Shown here: positions 45,879 to 54,020 of the stretch, in pieces
Layout: the number at the start of each line of letters is the position of its first letter
Position numbering within the stretch: the first letter of the stretch is position 1
Source of the DNA: Prado023 sp963774745
Lineage (GTDB): Bacteria > Actinomycetota > Actinomycetes > S36-B12 > CAIYMF01
Direction of reading: 5' to 3'
Assembly: GCA_963774745.1 (NCBI GenBank)
Contig: CAVZGE010000011.1
Coordinates: 1-64,000 of the forward strand
Length of the DNA stretch: 64,000 bases
The notes under the pieces: model-generated
Seen by the model: the letters and a program-made list of their open reading frames with translations, nothing else
The model's database searches: none
What the model was told of the DNA's origin: nothing
Program-made: the position numbers and the translations under genes

Positions 45879-45975
45879 GCCCCCAACTACCCGGTGCCCC
45901 CGGTGGCATACCCCGCGCGCTCCGACGCGCGAGGCCGCAAGTCGGGTGTCGAGATCGCTGCGATGTAAAACACCC

Positions 45976-46004
45976 TTGACATGGCGTCAGCCGCGCTTTA
46001 CATT
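45976..46004 (+). promoter_or_regulatory. Sigma-70-type promoter of the small XRE operon
   Basis: A perfect TTGACA (45976-45981), a 17-base spacer and TACATT (45999-46004). It lies in a notably AT-richer patch 48 bases before the first gene, the best promoter match in the window. Confidence 0.75.
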
Positions 46005-46009
46005 GGTCG

Positions 46010-46027
46010 TGTCAAGAACTTTTGACA
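46010..46027. promoter_or_regulatory. TGTCAA-N6-TTGACA operator candidate
   Basis: A perfect six-base dyad (46010-46015 and 46022-46027) immediately downstream of the -10 box, where the mRNA would start. The same half-site TTGACA forms the -35 box, so a protein binding these sites would block the promoter. The XRE regulator two genes downstream is the obvious candidate. Confidence 0.55.
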
Positions 46028-46051
46028 TCACTTCTGCGGAAGGAGCCCGAC

Positions 46052-46504
46052 ATGTCGTTCGAGGAGAAGACGACGTGGGTCAGCGTCGTGATCGGCGTCC
46101 TGGTGCCCGTCGTGTACTTCGCCACCGTGCTGCCCCAGCTCACCGACACCGCGGCGGCCGACATCGCCTACCAGAAGCCGCTGATCGTCGCCGTCATCGC
46201 ATCGATCATCCTGACCATCCTGGGCACCATCGCCATGGCGATCGCCACCGCGGTGGGCGCCGAGATCACCGGGACCGGGTCGGTCGATGACATCGACCGC
46301 AAGGACGAGCGCGACGTCAGCATCGGCCGGCGTGGTGACGTGGTCGGGTACTACGTGGCCTCCACCGGGGCCGTGGCCGCGCTGATCCTGGCAATGGTCG
46401 AGAGCGACTACTTCTGGATCGCGAACACGCTCTACCTGTCGTTCGCGGTCGCCGGGCTGGTCGCGGGGATCGTGAAGCTGCGCGCCTACCGTCGGGGCTT
46501 CTGA
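46052..46504 (+). CDS. Four-helix membrane protein of an XRE-regulated operon
   Basis: A 150-residue integral membrane protein with four hydrophobic segments (VVIGVLVPVVYFATVLP, LIVAVIASIILTILGTIAMAI, YYVASTGAVAALILAMV, TLYLSFAVAGLVAGIV) and a charged central loop (DDIDRKDERDVSIGRRGD). Such proteins are often found paired with a small XRE regulator. No function is known to me. GGAAGGAG precedes the ATG at 46052, and its stop overlaps the next start (TGATG). Confidence 0.8.
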   Translation: MSFEEKTTWVSVVIGVLVPVVYFATVLPQLTDTAAADIAYQKPLIVAVIASIILTILGTIAMAIATAVGAEITGTGSVDDIDRKDERDVSIGRRGDVVGYYVASTGAVAALILAMVESDYFWIANTLYLSFAVAGLVAGIVKLRAYRRGF

Positions 46505-46728
46505 TGGTCCGGCCCACCCGCGTCACCAACCGGATCCGCGCCCTGCGGTTCGCCGGGGGCGAGATGACCCAGGCCGACCTCGCCGACCGGGTCGGCGTGA
46601 CCCGCCAGACCATCATCGCGATCGAGCAGGGCCGCTACTCCCCCTCGCTGGAGGTGGCGTTCCGGATCGCCCACGCGCTCGGCGCCCCCCTCGACGAGGT
46701 CTTCGACTACCCCGAGGACGAGTCATGA
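46504..46728 (+). CDS. Small XRE-family transcriptional regulator
   Basis: A 74-residue protein that is nearly all helix-turn-helix: TQADLADRVGVTRQTIIAIEQGRYSPSLEVAFRIAHALG, followed by PLDEVFDY. It is of the short YgzD/YozG-like type. It probably represses its own operon through the dyads around 45976-46027. It begins on the last base of the membrane-protein stop codon. Confidence 0.9.
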   Translation: MVRPTRVTNRIRALRFAGGEMTQADLADRVGVTRQTIIAIEQGRYSPSLEVAFRIAHALGAPLDEVFDYPEDES

Positions 46729-46793
46729 GCACATCGCCCACCCAGCGGCCGACGGCCGCGGACACCCCGACCCCCGAGAGGAACCCCTCATGA
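46725..46793 (+). CDS. Possible 22-codon coupling ORF between the regulator and the next gene
   Basis: ATG at 46725 overlaps the regulator stop (ATGA) and its own TGA overlaps the next gene's ATG in the same way, giving MSTSPTQRPTAAD and ten further residues. GAGAGG near its end is the ribosome-binding site of the following gene. It may only carry ribosomes forward, or may not be translated at all. Confidence 0.3.
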   Translation: MSTSPTQRPTAADTPTPERNPS

Positions 46794-47531
46794 ACGCCCA
46801 CCCCCGTGTCCTGATCCTGGGCGCCACCGGCCGGACCGGCAGCCGCGCGCTCACCCAGCTGCTGGAGCGTGGCGTGCCCGTACGGGCGATCGTCCGCTCG
46901 GCCGACCGGCTGCCCGCGGGATCGGCCGACAACCCACTGCTCGACGTGGTCGAGGCCGACCTGCTCGAGCTGCCGCCCGAGGTGCTCACCGAGCACCTCG
47001 CCGACTGCGACACGGTCATCTCGTGCCTGGGTCACCCGATCAGCGTGCGCGGGGTGCTCGGGCCGCCGCACTTCCTGGTCACGCGAGCGCTGCGCCTGGT
47101 GCGCACCGCGGTCGACGCACGGCAACCGGCGGCTCCGGTGCGCCTGATCCTCATGAGCAGCGTGTCCGTGCACCGGCCCGGGTGACGCCGACGCACGCAG
47201 GGGTCGCGGCCAGCGCGCCTACCTCTGGGCGCTGGGTCGGATCGTGCCGCCCGTGCGCGACAACCAGGGGGCCGCGGACCTCCTGGCCCACGAGGTCGGC
47301 CCCGACGATCCACATGTGCAGTGGGTCGTCGTGCGGCCGGACACCCTGACCGACGGCGAGGTCGCCGAGTACCGCGTGCACGAGGCCCTCGTCTCCAGCA
47401 TCTTCCGGCCGGACAGCACCCGGATGTCCGAGGTTGCCCACTTCATGTGCGAGCTGGCCACCGACGACGCCACCTGGCAGCGCTGGCGCGGCCGGATGCC
47501 GGTGATCGTCGACGCCGTCCCGACCGCCTGA
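46790..47531 (+). CDS. NAD(P)-binding SDR/NmrA-like protein (frameshifted)
   Basis: An atypical short-chain dehydrogenase-like protein of about 246 residues once repaired. The first frame carries the nucleotide-binding motif VLILGATGRTGSRAL, DTVISCLGHPIS and LILMSSVSVHRPG and then stops at 47185. The following frame continues YLWALGRIVPPVRDNQGAADLL and VVVRPDTLTDG to the stop at 47531. Removing one base from CCCGGG at 47177-47182 joins the two without loss. Its family includes redox sensors and quinone or flavin reductases. It is the last gene of the XRE operon. Confidence 0.78.
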
Positions 47532-47635
47532 TCCCTCCGGGCAACGAGTCGATGGGGCATGATCCACAGGGACCGGGTCGTCGCGGCCGGCAGGTGCCGG
47601 GACAGCCGCTCGCGCCCACGACCCGAGGAGTACCG

Positions 47636-48874
47636 ATGACCTCCACATCCGAGGACCTGGCCGGCGTCTACCGGGACCTGCACGCGCACCCGGAGCTGGG
47701 GTTCGCCGAGCACCGGACGGCCGGGATCGTGGCCGAGCGGTTGTCCCGGTTCGGGTTCGAGGTGTCCACCGGGGTGGGTCGCACCGGGGTGGTGGGGATC
47801 CTGCGCAACGGCGCCGGGCCCACCGCACTGCTGCGCGCGGACATGGACGGCCTGCCCGTGGCCGAGGCCACTGGCCTGCCCTACGCCAGCACCGACCTGG
47901 CCCCCGGCGAGGCCGGGGAGGTCCCGGTGATGCACGCCTGCGGCCATGACATGCACGTCACCGCCCTGCTCGGTGCCGCCGAGCGGCTGGCCGGCGACAC
48001 CGGGGCGTGGGCCGGCACCCTGATGGTGGTGTTCCAACCGGCCGAGGAGCTCGGGGCGGGGGCCCAGGCGATGCTCGACGACGGCCTGTACGAACGCTTC
48101 GGGCGCCCCGACGTGGTCCTCGGCCAGCACGTGGCCCCGATCCCGGCCGGGGTGATCGGGCTGCGCTCCGGGCCGGCGTTCGCCGCCGCCGACTCGCTGC
48201 GCATCGTGCTGCATGGCCGCGGGGCGCACGGGTCGCGCCCGGAGGCGTCGGTCGACCCGGTGGTCATGGCTGCCGCCACCGTCATGCGCCTGCAGGCGGT
48301 GGTCTCCCGTGAGGTCGCCGGCAGCGAGACCGCGGTGCTCACCGTCGGGGTGATGCGGGCCGGGACCGCGGTGAACATCATCCCCGACCACGCCGAGCTG
48401 CTGGTCAACGTCCGCACGTTCAGCACGGATGTCCGCGACCGGGTCGTGGCGGCGATCGGCCGGGTCGCCCGCGCCGAGGCCGCCGCATCCGGCGCCCCGA
48501 GGCCCCCCGACGTGGAGGTCACCTCGTCGTTCCCCGCCGTCTCCAACGACCCGGCCGCCGTCGACCGGACCCGCCCAGCCCTGCAGGCCATCGGAGCCGT
48601 GGTGGTCGACCCGGGGCCGGTGACCGGCAGCGAGGACGTGGGGCTGCTGGCGATCGCCGCCGGGGTACCGTGCGTCTACTGGCTGCTCGGCGGGGCGGAT
48701 CCCGCACTGTTCGAGGGGGCGGCGGACGTCGCGGAGATCGCGGTGCGCGCCGCGGCACTGCCCTCGAACCACTCCCCGCTGTTCGCACCGGTCATCGAAC
48801 CCACGCTCACCCTCGGCGTCAACGCCCTGGTGGCCGCAGCCCACACCTGGCTGCCGCGCGCCGGAGGCCAGTGA
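47636..48874 (+). CDS. M20-family amidohydrolase (N-acyl amino acid hydrolase type)
   Basis: A 412-residue metal-dependent hydrolase of the aminoacylase/IAA-amino acid hydrolase group. Metal and active residues are in LRADMDGLPV, HACGHDMHVTALLGAA, FQPAEELGAGA (general-base Glu pair) and GQHVAPIPAG; the dimerisation domain follows (HGRGAHGSRPEASVDPV) and the final metal His is in LPSNHSPLFAP. It removes an acyl group from an amino acid or a similar amide; the substrate is open. CGAGGAG precedes the ATG at 47636. Confidence 0.92.
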   Translation: MTSTSEDLAGVYRDLHAHPELGFAEHRTAGIVAERLSRFGFEVSTGVGRTGVVGILRNGAGPTALLRADMDGLPVAEATGLPYASTDLAPGEAGEVPVMHACGHDMHVTALLGAAERLAGDTGAWAGTLMVVFQPAEELGAGAQAMLDDGLYERFGRPDVVLGQHVAPIPAGVIGLRSGPAFAAADSLRIVLHGRGAHGSRPEASVDPVVMAAATVMRLQAVVSREVAGSETAVLTVGVMRAGTAVNIIPDHAELLVNVRTFSTDVRDRVVAAIGRVARAEAAASGAPRPPDVEVTSSFPAVSNDPAAVDRTRPALQAIGAVVVDPGPVTGSEDVGLLAIAAGVPCVYWLLGGADPALFEGAADVAEIAVRAAALPSNHSPLFAPVIEPTLTLGVNALVAAAHTWLPRAGGQ

Positions 48875-48909
48875 TCTGACACCCCTGCACCCCCCGTTCT
48901 CCGGGCGGG

Positions 48910-49701
48910 TCAGGACAGGCGCACCAGGTCGCGCACGTCATCGTCGGGGAGCACGTCGGCCACTGCGGAGACCTCGAGCTCCAGCAGGTCGACGACGCCG
49001 CCGTAGGCGCTGAGGAACGCGGTGTCCGACGCGTCGCGCCCTGTCGCCACCCGCAGCAGCGTCCCCCGCGGAGCCAGCGTGGTCGCGTCCACGACGTACC
49101 AGTCCCCGTCGATGTGGGCCTCGGCCACCGCGTGGAAGTCCATCGGGTCCAGACCGGGGGCGTACACGCTGACCACGCGCGCTGGTACGTGCAGCGCGCG
49201 GAGCAGGGCGACGACCAGGTGCGCGTAGTCCCGGCACACGCCCTGGCGGGCAAGGAGGGTCCGCACGGCCCCGTCGGTCGGCAGGCTCGAGCCGGGGACG
49301 TAGGTCAGTCGCGTCCCGACCCACGAGCTGACCGCGGCCAGCAGGTCGGCACCGGCGAGCCCGGAGAACTCCGCGCGGGCCGTCGGGGCCAGCGAGTCGG
49401 ACTCGCAGTACCGGCTCGGGCGCAGGTACCGCAGCAGGTCGGCCTCCGTCGTGACCGGCTCGGCGCCGGCACCCGTCACCTGCGCCGAGAAGTCCAGGGA
49501 CATGATCCCGGGCATGGCCTCGACGACGTGGATCCGGGTGCCGTGCTCCGCCGCCACCGAGCGCACGTCGAGGGGGCTACCCGCGAGGCGCACCTCGAGC
49601 GACTCGGTCCCGACGTGGCCCTCGGCCGGGGTCACCTGGAAGGCGACCCGAGCGGACTCGACGATCTCGACGACGATCCGAGCTGATGCGATGCGGTGCA
49701 T
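48910..49701 (-). CDS. Transglutaminase-like cysteine peptidase-fold protein
   Basis: A 263-residue protein. The N-terminal beta domain (residues 1-120) precedes the transglutaminase core with the full triad: Cys in RQGVCRDYAHL, His in DFHAVAEAHI and Asp in YVVDATTLAPR. Bacterial members act as proteases or amidases rather than protein cross-linkers. The ATG at 49701 (MHRIASARIVVEIV) is the family-like start. Confidence 0.88.
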   Translation of the reverse strand: MHRIASARIVVEIVESARVAFQVTPAEGHVGTESLEVRLAGSPLDVRSVAAEHGTRIHVVEAMPGIMSLDFSAQVTGAGAEPVTTEADLLRYLRPSRYCESDSLAPTARAEFSGLAGADLLAAVSSWVGTRLTYVPGSSLPTDGAVRTLLARQGVCRDYAHLVVALLRALHVPARVVSVYAPGLDPMDFHAVAEAHIDGDWYVVDATTLAPRGTLLRVATGRDASDTAFLSAYGGVVDLLELEVSAVADVLPDDDVRDLVRLS

Positions 49702-49760
49702 GCCCTGATTCTGCTGCCCCGCCACGACATGCGGTGGTCGTCGCAGCACGGACGGTGGCC

Positions 49761-50003
49761 CTAGGTCGCCCAGGAACCGACGGGCAGGATCGGATCGCGG
49801 ACCCAGGCGAACTCGAGGGGGCCGTCCGGTTCCCTGCGCTCGGAGACCACCTGCCAGGTCTCCCCGCAGTCCGCGCACTGCCAGATCATCGCCAGGTCCG
49901 GGAGGTGGAGGTACCCCGGGACCGAGCAGCGGTGCTCCGCGGAGTCCGGTGCGGTCATCCCCGCCCCCGGGCGGGTCCGCTCCGCGTTCGAGATCGTGTC
50001 CAT
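49761..50003 (-). CDS. Small zinc-ribbon-like protein of unknown function
   Basis: An 80-residue protein with WQCADCGETWQV, a CxxC knuckle, and an earlier HRC that could complete a metal site. Nothing else is recognisable. A TAGCGT box six bases before the ATG supports real, leaderless expression. Confidence 0.65.
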   Translation of the reverse strand: MDTISNAERTRPGAGMTAPDSAEHRCSVPGYLHLPDLAMIWQCADCGETWQVVSERREPDGPLEFAWVRDPILPVGSWAT

Positions 50004-50009
50004 GACCCG

Positions 50010-50015
50010 ACGCTA
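50010..50015 (-). promoter_or_regulatory. Probable -10 box of the zinc-ribbon-like gene
   Basis: TAGCGT on the minus strand, six bases before the ATG at 50003, without a ribosome-binding site. A CGTTAC-N17-GTAACG dyad (50036-50064) lies just upstream at about the -35 position. Confidence 0.45.
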
Positions 50016-50076
50016 GGGGCACCAGGTTGGTGCTGCGTTACGCGCAATCGCCTGCTGTGTAACGGAATCGGGCGGG

Positions 50077-50940
50077 TCAGTCGTTGCCGGGCGGGCGGAC
50101 ACCAAGGGTGTAGCGCACCTGTTGGTGCATCACGAAGCCACCGGCGGGGTGGGCGGCGGGGGCCAGCCGGCGTTCCGCCTCGGCCTGCACTGCAGGGCGC
50201 TCCGATTCGGGCACGGCCCGCCACATCGCCAGCTGCCCGGTCGAGAGGCTGAAGGCCCGCCAGTGGTCAGCGTCCGCGAAGTGCACCGCCAGGTCGGTCA
50301 CGAGGGTGCGCACGTGGGTGAACCCGGCCTCGGCCACCAGTTCCGCCATCCCGGTGTCGGACGCGAACGGCCCACGCGCCCCGCTCGTGCGGGCGTCAAG
50401 CATGGCCGGCGGCAGGTAGGGGGTGAACACGTCGTCGACGTCCCGCCACACCTCGTCCTGCGAACCGAACGTGCTCACCCCGAGCCGGCCACCGGCGGCC
50501 AGGGCCGACCGCCAGGCCGCGAGCGCCGCGCGGGGGTCGGGCAGGAAGAACAGCACGAGGGACGAGCCCAGGACGTCGAAGGCTCCTGGGGGCAGGTCAG
50601 GGGATTGCGCGTCACCCACCGACAGCTCGACGTGGGCCATGCCCTCCGAGGCGACGGCATCCTCGACGGCCGCGATCATCGCCGGCGACGCATCCAGCCC
50701 CACCGCCCGGCCCCGAGCGCCGACGGCCCGGGCCGCGGGCAGCAGGAAGGCCCCCTTGCCGCACCCGAGATCGGCAACCCGCTCACCCGGTGCGGGCGCC
50801 AGCGCGTCCAGCAGGCCCAGGGCGATCGGCGCGAAGAACTCCACCCCGACCGCGTCATAGCTGTCGGCAAGGTCATCGAACAGCCGCGCATTGCGGACCA
50901 TCGGGTCGACGCGCGCTGCCGGGAGCTCGGACTGGGTCAT
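50077..50940 (-). CDS. Class I SAM-dependent methyltransferase
   Basis: A 287-residue enzyme with the SAM-binding motif VADLGCGKGAFLLPAA, the acidic residue in VGLDASPAMIAA, VGDAQSPDL and FDVLGSSLVLFFLPDP. It is of the ubiquinone/menaquinone methyltransferase-like type; the substrate is unknown. The ATG at 50940 is preceded by CACAAT and, 19 bases further, TTGACG, a plausible promoter with a short leader. Confidence 0.87.
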   Translation of the reverse strand: MTQSELPAARVDPMVRNARLFDDLADSYDAVGVEFFAPIALGLLDALAPAPGERVADLGCGKGAFLLPAARAVGARGRAVGLDASPAMIAAVEDAVASEGMAHVELSVGDAQSPDLPPGAFDVLGSSLVLFFLPDPRAALAAWRSALAAGGRLGVSTFGSQDEVWRDVDDVFTPYLPPAMLDARTSGARGPFASDTGMAELVAEAGFTHVRTLVTDLAVHFADADHWRAFSLSTGQLAMWRAVPESERPAVQAEAERRLAPAAHPAGGFVMHQQVRYTLGVRPPGND

Positions 50941-51001
50941 CGCCCATTGTGGACTGCACCACGGTCGGCCCGTCAAGGTCGACGCTCTCGCTGCCCCCCG
51001 G

Positions 51002-51535
51002 TCATCCGGTCGTGAGGTCGCGGCGGTGGAAGGTCACGAGGCCGGCGAGGGCCAGGACGGCGCCGATCGCGGTCATGGCGCAGCCCGAGGTCGCGGCCCA
51101 GGGTTCGGCCGGGACCATGGCGAGGTGGGTGAACGGCGACAGGTCCAGGGCCCACCGCGGCCAGTCCAGGGCCGGGCCCACCATCGACAGCACGAGGCTG
51201 ACCACGGTCAGCGCCACGGGCAGCGCGACGGTGAGCCGGGGGGCCAGGCCGAAGGTCGCGATCGCCAGGCCGGCGGTGAGCACGACGACGGGCAGCAGGT
51301 TCAGGGTCGAGCGGATCGCGTCCCACCAGCTGATCTCCGCCGCGCCGGCCGCGGCCGCACCCGCCCAGAGGGCCGCGCCCCCCACCAGGATGAGCAGGAG
51401 CCCGCCGAGCAGCGACAGCAGGGCGTGCCCGCCGAGCCAGCGCAGCCGGGTGACGGGCCGGGCGAGGATCGCCTCGAGCCGGCCGGACTCCTCCTCGGCC
51501 CGCGTGGCCCCGAAGCGCCAGGCGACCTGGAGTGC
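51002..51535 (-). pseudogene. C-terminal remnant of an ABC-2 type exporter permease
   Basis: About 178 codons that match the last third of large ABC permeases of the antibiotic-exporter type: ATRAEEESGRLEAILARPVTR, WLGGHALLSLLGG, several hydrophobic helices and the end DLSPFTHLAMVPAEP with VTFHRRDL. Usual members are about 530 residues. The similarity stops abruptly near 51535, no ATP-binding subunit is present, and only an internal GTG at 51385 could start translation. It appears to be left from a deletion. Confidence 0.65.
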
Positions 51536-51584
51536 GCACGACGGCGGGTCTCGACGGCATCCGCGCCCGCACCTTCCACGCTAG

Positions 51585-51604
51585 CCGGGCGCTGCTGCGC
51601 CCGG
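51585..51604 (-). terminator. Terminator hairpin after the RTX gene
   Basis: A perfect eight-base stem, CCGGGCGC (51585-51592) and GCGCCCGG (51597-51604) with a four-base loop, about 75 bases past the RTX-protein stop and before the permease remnant. Confidence 0.5.
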
Positions 51605-51678
51605 AAGGGCCCGAGGTCCCGCGGATCGCCCGCCGAGCTGGGCGTCCGCAGGTGCGCCGCGCCCGCCCCGACGCGTCG

Positions 51679-52536
51679 TCACAGGGTGGGCGACGTGCCC
51701 TGCTCGCCACCCGCGGACTGGTCGTCGTCGGACTGGTCGTCGTCGGACTCGTCGCCCGCGGACTCGTCGTCGTCGGGGTCGTCGAGGTCGTTGTCGTGGT
51801 CGTCGTGGCGGTCGGAGAGGTCCTTGCTGTCTGGCCCGTGGTGGCCCTTCGTCGAGTCCTCTGCGTCGTGGTCGCGCTCGACCTGGTCCTCGGAGTCCAC
51901 GTCGTCGTCACCCCGGTCGCCGTAGCAGCTGTCGTCGTCGTCCTCACCGTCGACCTCATCGTCGCCGGCCCCGCCGCGAAGGTAGTCCGAGCCGGGGCCG
52001 CCGAGCAGCGCGTCGTCACCCCGATCGCCGTAGGCACGGTCGTCGCCGCCGTCGCCATCGATCTCGTCCTGGCCGCGACCCCCCCAGATCCGGTCGTCGT
52101 CGTCGCCGCCGATCAGGTCGTCGTCGCCGGAGTCGCCGTACTCGCGGTCGTCGCCGGCACCACCGTTGAGGTCGTCGTCCCCCACCCCGCCGTGCAGCCG
52201 ATCACGGCCGCCCAGACCGAAGACCGTGTCCCGACCCGCGCCTGCGTAGACGATGTCGACCCCGTCGGTCCCGCAGACCAGGTCGTCCCCGCCGCGGGCA
52301 TGCACCGTGTGCCGACCACTGCCCAGCACGACGATCACGTCGTTGCCCTTCGTCCCGCGGATGTGGCGAGCCGGGGACGCGATCGTCGCCGACTGGCCGG
52401 CGCAGGTGTACTGCCCCGGCGGGTCGGCCGGACCCTCGCCCGCTCCGGGGGACGCGGCCGCTGCCAGCGGGACCGCACCCAGCCCAGCCAGTCCCAGGAC
52501 GCACGCGGTGGCCATGGTGCGGCGGATGATCGACAT
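51679..52536 (-). CDS. Secreted RTX (hemolysin-type calcium-binding) repeat protein
   Basis: A 285-residue exported protein. After a signal peptide (TACVLGLAGLGAVPLAAAA), about ten nonapeptide-like repeats follow (ARGGDDLVCG, GGVGDDDLNG, GGAGDDREYG, GGRGQDEIDG, GGPGSDYLRG), which fold as a beta-roll on binding calcium. The last 60 residues are almost pure Asp/Glu/Ser/His. No enzymatic domain is present, so binding of calcium or a structural surface role is the reasonable guess. AGGAGG lies five bases before the ATG at 52536. Confidence 0.87.
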   Translation of the reverse strand: MSIIRRTMATACVLGLAGLGAVPLAAAASPGAGEGPADPPGQYTCAGQSATIASPARHIRGTKGNDVIVVLGSGRHTVHARGGDDLVCGTDGVDIVYAGAGRDTVFGLGGRDRLHGGVGDDDLNGGAGDDREYGDSGDDDLIGGDDDDRIWGGRGQDEIDGDGGDDRAYGDRGDDALLGGPGSDYLRGGAGDDEVDGEDDDDSCYGDRGDDDVDSEDQVERDHDAEDSTKGHHGPDSKDLSDRHDDHDNDLDDPDDDESAGDESDDDQSDDDQSAGGEQGTSPTL

Positions 52537-52696
52537 GCGGCCTCCTGGACGGTGATGTGCACGGTGCATCGGGTGCCCAGTGACCCGGGCGGAGACGTTT
52601 CACCTGACCGGACCACCCCGGCCAGGTCACGGCCCACGGTGCGCAGGTGCTCCGACGCTCCTCGACACCGACCTGCGCCGGGGCGCACGGGGTCGT

Positions 52697-53926
52697 TCAG
52701 CCCTCGCGGAGCGCCTCGAGCAGCAGCAGGGGCACCTGCTCGGTGCCGACCTCGGCCTCAACCACGTTGCGCGCGGGTGCCGGCACGAGGACGGCGATCG
52801 ACACGTTGTCGGTCGTCGTGGTCAGCAGTGAGCCGTGATAGGTCACGATGTCGCCGTCGTGGCCGAGGAGGAGCTCCCCGTCCTGCATCATCCGGACGGT
52901 GCCCAGCCCGTACCAGTCGTCCTCCCCGCCGTCGGCCTGGGGCTGGGTCATCTGCTCGACGAGGGTGGAGTCGATGACATGGCCGCCGTAGAGCAGGTAG
53001 CCCCAGCGGGCGAGGCTCGGTGCGTCCGCGGCGATTCCGCCCGCGGAGCCTGCCGCCGAGGCCATCGACCGCGAGGGCAGCCAGGGCCCATCGTCGTCGA
53101 CGGTGTCCAGGGCCGGGTCCTCCTCGGACACGGTCAGGGGCGGCTCGGGCTGCTGCGCATCCTGGAGCCAGACTCGGTCGAGCCCCGCCGGATCGATCAG
53201 GTCCCGCGTGAGCGAGTCGGCCAGCGGCACCCCGGTGACCGCCTCGATCATCTGGCCGAGCACCCAGTAGTCCAGGTTGTTGTAGTCCAACCAGCCCAGG
53301 CTGCCCTGGCGCGGGCCGTCGGCGTCGGCGAGCGCGATCGAGTCGGCGGTCGTCCAGCTGCGCTCGAGATCCTCGGCGGCGGCCCGCACGACCTCCTCGA
53401 AGGGGTCGAGTGGGAACCCGCTGCGCATCGCCAGGACCTGGCGCACCGTGGCGCCGCCGGTGTCGAACGGGACCGCGACGTAGTCGGTCACCGGGGCATC
53501 GAGGTCCACCAACCCCTCGCCGGCCAGACGCATCACCTCGGCCGCAACGAACGTCTTGGTGATGCTGGCGATGGCCATCGCGGACTCGGGCACCAGGTCA
53601 GTGCCCGCGCCGTCCTGGCCGGCGGCACCCTGCCAGGTCCCGTCCTCGGTCACGACCGCAGCGGTGACCCCGATGTTGTTGTCGCCCTCGACCCAGTCGT
53701 CGATCACGGCCTGCAGTCGCTTCGCCGTCGCCCCGGCGAGGGGCTCGTCACCCGGTGGCGGCGTGAGCGGGTCGGCGCGTGAGGCCAGGGCCGACGCCTC
53801 GGCCACGGCGGTCGGGGCGCTCGACGTCGCCTCGTCCGGCTCCCCGTTCGAGGTGCACCCCGTGGCGGCCAGTACGCCCAGGGCCAGGCCCGCGACCCAC
53901 AGCCGTCGCGGTCGGTCGTCCATCAT
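52697..53926 (-). CDS. Serine hydrolase lipoprotein, beta-lactamase/D-alanyl-D-alanine carboxypeptidase family
   Basis: A 409-residue lipoprotein (lipobox LAATGCTSN) with a class C beta-lactamase-like domain. The catalytic SxxK is AIASITKTFVA and the YxN motif is WLDYNNLDYWVLG; the third motif is HDGDIVTYHGS in place of KTG, as in many esterase-like members. Cell-wall peptide or ester hydrolysis outside the membrane is likely. Two GTG codons (53932, 53929) and two ATG codons (53926, 53923) compete as starts; I chose the first ATG. Confidence 0.87.
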   Translation of the reverse strand: MMDDRPRRLWVAGLALGVLAATGCTSNGEPDEATSSAPTAVAEASALASRADPLTPPPGDEPLAGATAKRLQAVIDDWVEGDNNIGVTAAVVTEDGTWQGAAGQDGAGTDLVPESAMAIASITKTFVAAEVMRLAGEGLVDLDAPVTDYVAVPFDTGGATVRQVLAMRSGFPLDPFEEVVRAAAEDLERSWTTADSIALADADGPRQGSLGWLDYNNLDYWVLGQMIEAVTGVPLADSLTRDLIDPAGLDRVWLQDAQQPEPPLTVSEEDPALDTVDDDGPWLPSRSMASAAGSAGGIAADAPSLARWGYLLYGGHVIDSTLVEQMTQPQADGGEDDWYGLGTVRMMQDGELLLGHDGDIVTYHGSLLTTTTDNVSIAVLVPAPARNVVEAEVGTEQVPLLLLEALREG

Positions 53927-54020
53927 CACCACGCACCCCCATCCCCGCGCGGACAGTCAGGCTCCCCTCCAGAATCCGCGCGCCCCGACCGCCCTGTCAA
54001 CCCCTCGCCGGCGAGTCGGG

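Noticed and set aside
51532..51678. Short plus-strand coding fragment after the permease joint
   Set aside because: The translation (RTTAGLDGIRARTFHASR) resembles no family I know and has no start signal; treated as joint sequence.
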